Source: Acidobacteriota bacterium
GTDB lineage: Bacteria > Acidobacteriota > Vicinamibacteria > Vicinamibacterales > CAVVIG01
NCBI GenBank assembly: GCA_028876655.1
Contig: JAGWRA010000100.1
Coordinates: 1-48,188, forward strand
Direction of reading: 5' to 3'
Length of the DNA stretch: 48,188 nucleotides
Shown: piece by piece, positions 17,777 through 23,632 of the stretch
Layout of the letters: each line of letters starts with the position of its first letter
Numbering within the stretch: the stretch's first letter is position 1
Translations under genes and position numbers: made by a program
The notes under the pieces: model-generated
Databases searched by the model: none
What the model saw: the letters and a program-made list of their open reading frames with translations, nothing else
Told to the model about the DNA's origin: nothing

Positions 17777-18946
17777 ATGCCACACGATGCCCTCGACGTG
17801 CTCGTCGTTGGCGGGGGTCCGGGAGGACTCCACGCCGCGCGACGGCTGGCCGAAGCCGGCTACGGCGTCGCGCTGTTCGAGGAGCACCCGGAGATCGGCC
17901 GGCCGGTGCACTGCACCGGCATTCTTGCGCCTGAAACCTTCACCGAGTTCGGCCTGCGGGACGCCGGGCTGGTCAACACGCTCACCCACGTCCGGTTCCA
18001 CTCGCCGTCCGGCATCGAGATCGAGTACTCCACCCCCATCGAGGAGGTGGCCGTCGTCGAGCGGCCGCTGTTCGACCGCAGCCTGGCCGGCCAGGCGCTC
18101 GACGCCGGCGCCGACCTCCGCTGTGGCGTCCGGATCACTGACGTGGCCGTCGAGGACGACGGGGTCGTCGTCACCACGCGCGACGGGGACGTGGTGCGGG
18201 GCCGCGTGGGCATTCTCGCCTGCGGCGCCAACTACGCCCTGCAGCGGCGCCTGGGCCTCGGCTTTCCCCGTTCGTACCTGCAGTCGGCGCAGGCGGAGCT
18301 GCCCGCCGGCCGGCCCGGCGACGTCGAGCTGTACTTCGGGACCGACGTGGCGCCCGGCGGCTTCGGCTGGGTGGCGCCGGTGCTGCGCGACGGGAGTGCC
18401 GTCGCGCGCGTGGGCGTCATGTGCGCGCGCGACGCCATCGGGCACTTCCGTGCGATCCTCGATCGCGTGCGCGACCGCTGGGCGCTCGGCGACGTCTGCG
18501 GCGAGCCCCGGCAGAAAATCCTGCCGCTCGGCCCGATCGACAGGACCTATGCGGATCGCCTCGTCGCCATCGGCGACGCCGCCGGCCTGGTCAAGCCCAC
18601 GACCGGCGGTGGGATCTACTACAGCCTGGTCAGCGCCGAGCTGGCCGCACAGGTGATCGGCCGCGCACTGGCCGCCGGCGACCTCTCGGCGCCGGTGCTC
18701 GCCGAGTACGAGCACCGCTGGCGCGAGCGGCTCGCCGACGAGATCGAGGCGCAGGGACGGCTCAGGGCCCTGGCCGAGCAGATGGACGACGCCCAGATCG
18801 ATGCGCTCTTCGATCTGGCCCGCACCGATGGCGTGATGCCGATCGTCCGCAAGACCGCCCGCTTCAACCAGCACCGCAGCCTCATCCTGGCGCTGCTGAA
18901 GCACCCGCCCGTCCGGCGGATCCTGTACCGGACCCTCATGGGGTGA
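17777..18946 (+). CDS. FAD-dependent oxidoreductase, geranylgeranyl reductase family
   Basis: ATG 17777 gives 389 residues; TTG 17759 is a possible alternative start. The N-terminal dinucleotide motif is VLVVGGGPGGLHAARRLAEAG (Gly12-Gly17 region), followed by the acidic ribose-binding EEH. HCTGILAPE matches the substrate-side motif of geranylgeranyl reductases, and IGDAAGLVKPTTGGGIYYS (about residues 265-283) is the family's second FAD motif. Known members reduce isoprenoid chains or act as related flavoprotein reductases and halogenase-like oxidases. The GTGA overlap with the PqqD-like gene ties it to the lasso locus, where it may tailor the peptide. Alternatively it could saturate a polyprenyl carrier for the glycan system just upstream. 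Confidence 0.82.
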   Translation: MPHDALDVLVVGGGPGGLHAARRLAEAGYGVALFEEHPEIGRPVHCTGILAPETFTEFGLRDAGLVNTLTHVRFHSPSGIEIEYSTPIEEVAVVERPLFDRSLAGQALDAGADLRCGVRITDVAVEDDGVVVTTRDGDVVRGRVGILACGANYALQRRLGLGFPRSYLQSAQAELPAGRPGDVELYFGTDVAPGGFGWVAPVLRDGSAVARVGVMCARDAIGHFRAILDRVRDRWALGDVCGEPRQKILPLGPIDRTYADRLVAIGDAAGLVKPTTGGGIYYSLVSAELAAQVIGRALAAGDLSAPVLAEYEHRWRERLADEIEAQGRLRALAEQMDDAQIDALFDLARTDGVMPIVRKTARFNQHRSLILALLKHPPVRRILYRTLMG

Positions 18947-19275
18947 CCGCCGTCACCCTCCTTGCGCACGCCATGCCCGCCGACAAGCTGACCCTGGACT
19001 CTCGCGCCGTGCCGAGCGACGCCGTCGTCGCCCGGGAGCTCGACGGCGAAACGGTGCTGCTGAACCTCGACACCGGCATCTACTTCGGTCTCGATGCCGT
19101 CGGCACGCGAATCTGGGGCCTGCTGAGCGCCGGCGAGCCACTCGACCGCGTGCTCGCCGTGCTGGTGGCCGAATACGACGCCGACGCGGCCGTGCTCGCG
19201 CGCGACCTGCTGGACCTCGTGAGACAGTTGAACGGCAAGGGGCTCGTGACCGTCAGGAGTGCCGCCGGCGCATGA
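18943..19275 (+). CDS. PqqD-like RiPP recognition protein (lasso B1)
   Basis: The 110-residue product starts at GTG 18943 (GTGA overlap); ATG 18973 is an alternative giving 100 residues. The PqqD fold is evident from VLLNLDTGIYFGLDAVGTRIW (strand-turn-helix), LLSAGEPLDRVLAVLVAEYD, and a final helix with DLLDLVRQLNGKGLV. Stand-alone PqqD-like proteins are RiPP recognition elements. In lasso pathways the B1 protein binds the precursor leader, at its YxxP region, and presents it to the peptidase and cyclase. The cyclase and precursor genes follow directly. Confidence in the family is high; the lasso assignment rests on this context. Confidence 0.88.
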   Translation: MTAVTLLAHAMPADKLTLDSRAVPSDAVVARELDGETVLLNLDTGIYFGLDAVGTRIWGLLSAGEPLDRVLAVLVAEYDADAAVLARDLLDLVRQLNGKGLVTVRSAAGA

Positions 19276-21149
19276 GTGCCATCGCGGGCGTGCTGCGGTT
19301 CGACGGTGCGCCGGCCGACGCCGCACTGCTGGCGCGCATGCTCGACAGCATGCGTCACCGCGGGACCGACGGCCGCGGCGTGTGGACGGCCGACGGCGCT
19401 ACCCTCGGCACCCTCGCGCGTCACACGACGCCGGAATCGGTGGGCGAGCGCCAGCCGCTGGTCTGCGAGGATCGCGGGCTGGTGCTCGTGTTCGACGGCC
19501 GGATCGACGACCGCGAGGCGATCGCCCGCCGGCTCGAGGCGGACGGCTTCCCGGTGCGCGGCGGGACCGATGCGGAGATCGTCCTGCGGGCCTGCGAGCG
19601 GTGGGGATCGGCCTGTCCGGCGCATCTGCTCGGCGACTTCGCCTTCGCCATCTGGGATCGCGGGCGGCGCCGGCTCTTCTGCGCCCGCGACATCATCGGC
19701 GTCCGGCCGCTCTGCTACCGGACGACCGCCTCCGGCCTGCAGTTCGCCTCCGAACCCCAGGCCCTGCTGCAGGACGCCGGCTTCGGCCCTCGCCCGAACG
19801 AGGGGATGGTGGCGGAGCATCTCGCAGGCATCGTCACCAGCCGGCGCGAGACCGTCGTCGACGGACTCATGCGGCTCCAGCCCGCCCACCTGCTCGAGGC
19901 CGGGCCGGAAGGCATCAGCGAGCGCCGCTACTGGACGCCTGATCCCGCGCGGACGATCCGCTACCGGACCGACCGCGAGTACGAAGAGCACCTGCGCGCC
20001 GTCTTCCGCGACGCCGTGCGCGACCGGCTGCGCGCGCGCACGCGCGTCGGCGTGATGCTGAGCGGCGGCCTCGACTCCTCGTCGATCGCCGGCATGGCTG
20101 CGGTGCTGCATCGCGACGAGCCCGGCGTGCCGGCCCTCGAGACCGTCTCGCTGACCTTTCCTGGGCGGCCGTGCGACGAGGCGCCGTACGCCGAAGCCGT
20201 GAACCGGATGTGGGGGATCCGCGGGCATGCGATCCCGGACCCGCGCGTCCCCTGGGTTCCCGTGGCCGAGCGCGAGGCGCGACGGTATGCGGATGTCCCC
20301 GGCACGCCGAGCCTGACCAACGCCGAGGTGTTCGCCGCGCTGCCCCGGACGGCCGTGCCGCCGGTCTTCCTGTTCGGCGCCGGTGGCGACGAGTGGCTGC
20401 GCGGCAGCCCCGCGCGCTATGCGGATCTGCTGGGCGCCGGCCGGATCGGCCGGCTCGCGCGGCAGCTCGCGCACGACGCCCGAACCGATGACTTCGTCGG
20501 CTGGCCCGCCGCGCTGCGGCAGGCCGTCTGGCCGCTGTTGCCGGAGCCGCTGCGCCGCATGCTCAAGACCGCGGTCCGGCACGACGTCGTGCCGCCGTGG
20601 GTGGCGCCGGACCTGGTGACCCGCACGGCGCTGCGCGATCGCCTGGCGCAGTTCCGCACCGGGCTCCAGTTCGCCAGCCGCGCGCAGATCGACGGCTACC
20701 AGGAGGCGACCAGCGGCGAAGCGACGCTCGCCATGGAGCGGCTCGACCGGGCGCTGGCGTTCCTGGGCGTGGAAGGACGTCACCCGTTCCACGACCGGCG
20801 CCTGATCGAGCTCGCCCTGGCATTCCCGCCCGATCAGCTCTGGCGTGACGGGCAGGCCAAGTCGCTCACGCGCCGGGCGTTTGCCGATCTGCTGCCGCCG
20901 GCCGTGCGCCAGCGCACGGGCCGGCCCGACTACGCGCACCTGATGGCCGACGCGCTCGTGGCGCACGGCCAGGCGGCCACGCAGGCCTGGCCGGCCGTGA
21001 CGGCGCGAGGATGGGTCGTGAAAGACCGCCTGGCGGCCGAGCACGCGCGCGTGACGCGCCGCCTGGGGACCGCTTCGGGCCGGGCCTGGCAGTCGGTCTG
21101 GTCCGTCTGGGGCGCTTGTGCGGTCGAGTGCTGGGCGAGTACGCTCTGA
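19272..21149 (+). CDS. Asparagine-synthetase-like lasso macrolactam cyclase (C protein)
   Basis: ATG 19272 (ATGA overlap) gives 625 residues. The N-terminal class II glutaminase-like domain (residues 1 to about 200) contains MRHRGTDGRG, LGDFAFAIWD and CARDIIGVRPLCY. It begins MSAIAGV rather than MCGIAGV, so the nucleophile Cys is absent. The C-terminal AsnB domain has the ATP-pyrophosphatase loop MLSGGLDSSSIAG (Ser264 to Ser270 region). Loss of the glutaminase Cys is typical of lasso cyclases (McjC type), which adenylate an Asp or Glu side chain and form the macrolactam with the core N-terminus. The adjacent B1 and precursor genes support this over asparagine synthesis. RPDYAHLMADALVAHGQ and the C-terminal helices are intact. 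Confidence 0.88.
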   Translation: MSAIAGVLRFDGAPADAALLARMLDSMRHRGTDGRGVWTADGATLGTLARHTTPESVGERQPLVCEDRGLVLVFDGRIDDREAIARRLEADGFPVRGGTDAEIVLRACERWGSACPAHLLGDFAFAIWDRGRRRLFCARDIIGVRPLCYRTTASGLQFASEPQALLQDAGFGPRPNEGMVAEHLAGIVTSRRETVVDGLMRLQPAHLLEAGPEGISERRYWTPDPARTIRYRTDREYEEHLRAVFRDAVRDRLRARTRVGVMLSGGLDSSSIAGMAAVLHRDEPGVPALETVSLTFPGRPCDEAPYAEAVNRMWGIRGHAIPDPRVPWVPVAEREARRYADVPGTPSLTNAEVFAALPRTAVPPVFLFGAGGDEWLRGSPARYADLLGAGRIGRLARQLAHDARTDDFVGWPAALRQAVWPLLPEPLRRMLKTAVRHDVVPPWVAPDLVTRTALRDRLAQFRTGLQFASRAQIDGYQEATSGEATLAMERLDRALAFLGVEGRHPFHDRRLIELALAFPPDQLWRDGQAKSLTRRAFADLLPPAVRQRTGRPDYAHLMADALVAHGQAATQAWPAVTARGWVVKDRLAAEHARVTRRLGTASGRAWQSVWSVWGACAVECWASTL

Positions 21150-21200
21150 GCGGCCGCGCCACGCCGGACCGTGCCGGCGGCGGACGGCTGTGCTGGACGA

Positions 21201-21210
21201 GAGGAAAGGA
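21201..21210 (+). promoter_or_regulatory. Strong ribosome binding site for the precursor peptide
   Basis: GAGGAAAGGA lies 8 bases before ATG 21219. It is the most purine-rich ribosome site in the locus and fixes the start of the small gene, rather than the in-frame ATG at 21171. It fits a peptide made in excess over its enzymes. Confidence 0.7.
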
Positions 21211-21218
21211 CGAGACGC

Positions 21219-21389
21219 ATGACCTCCCGAGAGAAGCCGGAGCAGGTGCAGCCGGCGGCGTCGCCGCGCGACGGGCGGAAGCCGTACCGCAGGCCGCAGC
21301 TCGTCGAATACGGCAGCGTGGCCAAGCTGACGCAGACCGGCGGGACGACGAAGAACGAGCCGCACGGCTTCAAGATGCCCTGCCTGTGA
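21219..21389 (+). CDS. Lasso-family RiPP precursor peptide (A protein)
   Basis: This 56-residue peptide starts at ATG 21219 behind GAGGAAAGGA. The leader has the lasso motif YxxPxLxxxGxxxxxT: Tyr23, Pro26, Leu28, Gly32 and Thr38. Thr38 should be the conserved residue at position -2, placing cleavage after Gln39. The predicted core is TGGTTKNEPHGFKMPCL (residues 40-56). Its position 8 is Glu47, which is right for an eight-residue macrolactam with Thr1. If cleavage instead followed Thr40, the ring would be Gly1-Glu7. The tail has Pro-His-Gly-Phe-Lys-Met-Pro-Cys-Leu, with bulky Phe and Met as possible plugs and a lone Cys. It sits between the cyclase and methyltransferase genes. Confidence 0.85.
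   Translation: MTSREKPEQVQPAASPRDGRKPYRRPQLVEYGSVAKLTQTGGTTKNEPHGFKMPCL
21336..21386 (+). other. Predicted lasso core peptide segment
   Basis: This segment encodes residues 40-56 of the precursor. The boundary is set by the rule that Thr occupies position -2 in lasso leaders. Ring-closing Glu is at core position 8. Cleavage one residue later is the main alternative and would make a seven-residue ring. Confidence 0.6.
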
Positions 21390-21423
21390 CGGGACCGGCC
21401 CCATTCCGGCCGGCACGTGACGC

Positions 21424-22563
21424 GTGTCGCTGATCGTCGACGAACATCGCGAATACCTGTCGGACGAGGTCCGGCTGGCGGCGCTGAACGCCGCCATCGA
21501 GTCGACCGTCCGCCCGGGCGACGTCGTGCTGGATCTCGGTGCCGGCACCGGCATCCTCGGCCTCATGGCGGCGCGAGCCGGAGCGCGTCACGTCTACGGC
21601 CTCGAATGCGGCATCATCGTCGGCCTGGCGTGCGACGTCGCACGGGCCAACGGATTCAGCGACCGCATCACCTTCATCCAGGAACTCTCCACCCGCGCCG
21701 AGCTCCCCGAACGGGTCGACGTCATCGTCACCGACGCGATGGGGCGCTTCGGCTTCGAAGCCGGCCTCCTCGAGTACCTCCCCGACGCCCGGCGGCGCTT
21801 CCTGAAGCCGGGTGGGCGCACCGTGCCGATCGGCGTGGATCTCTGGGTCGCTCCCGTCGAGCACGCGGCCCAGTGGGGACGCGTGACGTTCTGGGAGAGC
21901 CGGCCTGCCGGGTTCGACTTCGGCGCAGCGCGGCCTCTTGCCGGCGGCACCGGGTATCCGCTGCGGCTCGAGGCCGCCGACCTGCTGGCCAACGGCGCAC
22001 GGATCGCCTCGCTGGACCTGGCCGCCGACGAGCCGGGAACGGTGCAGGGACGCGTGGAGCAGACCGTCCTGCGCGCCGGCACCCTGCACGGGATTGGCGG
22101 ATGGTTCCACGCCGAGCTCGCGCCCTCGATCGGCTTCACGAACGCGCCGGCGGCCGAGTGCCGGATCAACCGGCGTAACGTCTTCTTTCCCGTCGAGCGG
22201 CCCGTGGCCGTCGAGCGCGGCGATCGGATCGAGATCGCCCTCCGCATCCGTCCGGTGGAGCTGGTGGTGGCCTGGCAGGTCACCGTGACCGGACCGGACG
22301 GCGTCGTGAAGGCCCGCTGCCGCCAGTCGACGTTTCAAGGGATGCTCGTGCCGGCCAGCGACGTGCGGCGCACCGATCCGGCGTCGGTGCCGGAGCTGTC
22401 GGCGGCCGGACGGGCGCGGCGGTCGGTGCTCGAACTCTGTGACGGCCGGCGCGCCCTCGCCGAGATCGAAACCGAGGTCTGGCGCCGCCATCCCGATCTG
22501 TTCCCGAGCCACGCGCAGGCCGCGGTCTTCGTGGCGGAGGTCCTCACCCGGTATGCCGTTTAG
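21424..22563 (+). CDS. PRMT-like SAM methyltransferase with PqqD-like C-terminal tail
   Basis: GTG 21424 gives 379 residues. HREYLSDEVRLAALNAAI followed by VVLDLGAGTGILGLMAARAG (about 35-54) is the arrangement of protein arginine methyltransferases. VIVTDAMGRFGFEAGLLEYL occupies the place of the PRMT double-E hairpin, but its first Glu is Asp. FLKPGGRTVP and a beta-barrel-like domain follow. The last about 50 residues (RRSVLELCDGRRALAEIE onward) look like the helical half of PqqD/RRE proteins. It may methylate the lasso peptide (core or N-terminus), guided by its tail. It starts 34 bases after the precursor stop, so it is in the same transcript. Methylation of another protein remains possible. 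Confidence 0.8.
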   Translation: MSLIVDEHREYLSDEVRLAALNAAIESTVRPGDVVLDLGAGTGILGLMAARAGARHVYGLECGIIVGLACDVARANGFSDRITFIQELSTRAELPERVDVIVTDAMGRFGFEAGLLEYLPDARRRFLKPGGRTVPIGVDLWVAPVEHAAQWGRVTFWESRPAGFDFGAARPLAGGTGYPLRLEAADLLANGARIASLDLAADEPGTVQGRVEQTVLRAGTLHGIGGWFHAELAPSIGFTNAPAAECRINRRNVFFPVERPVAVERGDRIEIALRIRPVELVVAWQVTVTGPDGVVKARCRQSTFQGMLVPASDVRRTDPASVPELSAAGRARRSVLELCDGRRALAEIETEVWRRHPDLFPSHAQAAVFVAEVLTRYAV

Positions 22564-23518
22564 CGTCCGGACCTACCGCCTGGCGGATCTCGTGATGGCG
22601 AGCAACCGCCCGCTGCCGGAGCTGGTCGAGACCGGTGGCGAACCGGCTGACTGGACGTTCGTGGCCCATCCATCGCAGACCGCGGCGCCGAGGGGCCACT
22701 GGTTCCACCAGTGGCGGTTGCCCAGCCGCCGTCTCTGGCTGTCGCTCGGACGCGCGGCCGGCGGGGAGTACCTGCTGCGCTTTCACCACCTCGCCGACTT
22801 CGAGCTGGACGTCGGCGAGCGCCGGATCGCCTGCCACCCGACCGGCGGCACCGCGCCGGCGACGATCCGTCACCTCCTGCTCGACCAGGTGATGCCGCTC
22901 GTCCTCGGGACGCCGCCGCGGCTGGCGCTGCACGCGAGCGCCGTGCGCACGCCGCAGGGCGTGGTGGCCTTCGTCGGCCCGGCGGGGGCGGGGAAGTCGA
23001 CGCTGGCGGCCGCGCTCGGCCGGTCGGGCTGGGACGTCATGGCCGACGACTGCCTGATCGTCGAGACGATGGGCGCCGGTGCCGTGCAGGCCGTGCCGAG
23101 CTATCAAGGGTTGCGGCTATGGCAGGACAGTCTGCGCGCCCTCTACGCGGGGCCCCGGCCGCGCGGCCGCCGCGTGGCCGGCTACACCCGCAAGCAGCGG
23201 CTCGATGCGGCGGCGGCCGGACTGACGTTCTGCTCGGCCCCCGCGCCGCTCGCGCGGCTCTACGTGCTGGGGCGCTCCCGCCGGACGGCGCCCGCGGTCC
23301 AGGTCGAGCGGCTCTCGCCCCGCGAGGCGGTCATCGAACTGCTGCGGTTCACCTTCCATCTGGATGTCGAGGACCGGCCCGCCGTGGTGGCGCGCTTCGA
23401 CCGGGCCGCCCGGATTGCGGAACGGGTGTCGATCCGGCGTCTGCGGTTCCAGCCGGACCTGAATCGACTCGACCAGTGGCGGGCGGCCGTGCAGGCGGAC
23501 ATGGCGTCCGCACCGTAA
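22553..23518 (+). CDS. HPr-kinase-like protein associated with the lasso locus
   Basis: ATG 22553 overlaps the methyltransferase stop by 11 bases and gives 321 residues. A P-loop, FVGPAGAGKSTLAAALG (about residues 139-155), follows the HASAVRTPQGVVAF strand, and MADDCLIVE matches the Asp-Asp region of HPr kinase/phosphorylase C-terminal domains. Such HPrK-like proteins recur in lasso gene clusters, and one (paeninodin type) phosphorylates a C-terminal Ser of the peptide. Here the core ends in Leu and has no Ser, so the substrate must be a Thr, another tailored group or another protein. The full canonical HPrK signature loop was not confirmed. This is the last gene before a strong hairpin. Confidence 0.82.
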   Translation: MPFSVRTYRLADLVMASNRPLPELVETGGEPADWTFVAHPSQTAAPRGHWFHQWRLPSRRLWLSLGRAAGGEYLLRFHHLADFELDVGERRIACHPTGGTAPATIRHLLLDQVMPLVLGTPPRLALHASAVRTPQGVVAFVGPAGAGKSTLAAALGRSGWDVMADDCLIVETMGAGAVQAVPSYQGLRLWQDSLRALYAGPRPRGRRVAGYTRKQRLDAAAAGLTFCSAPAPLARLYVLGRSRRTAPAVQVERLSPREAVIELLRFTFHLDVEDRPAVVARFDRAARIAERVSIRRLRFQPDLNRLDQWRAAVQADMASAP

Positions 23519-23560
23519 TCGCGGCTTCCCCGGCAGCCGGCCGACGCCACCGTACATGAG

Positions 23561-23595
23561 GAAGGGGCGCTGGTGATCGTCACCAGCGCCCCTTC
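23561..23595. terminator. Bidirectional hairpin terminator candidate
   Basis: A perfect 16-base stem (23561-23576 with 23580-23595) has a 3-base loop. It lies between the convergent kinase gene and the minus-strand secreted-protein gene. T-runs are poor on both sides, which is common in GC-rich genomes. It probably ends both transcripts. Confidence 0.75.
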
Positions 23596-23632
23596 GTCGT
23601 CTTCAGGGCCGCGACTGCGCGCCGGTGAGCGC

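Noticed and set aside
19272-21149. AsnB-like gene as a true asparagine synthetase
   Set aside because: The catalytic Cys2 is missing and the neighbours are PqqD-like and precursor genes, so lasso cyclase is the better fit.
21171-21218. In-frame upstream ATG giving a 72-residue precursor
   Set aside because: The strong GAGGAAAGGA site lies between this ATG and ATG 21219, so the shorter start is preferred.
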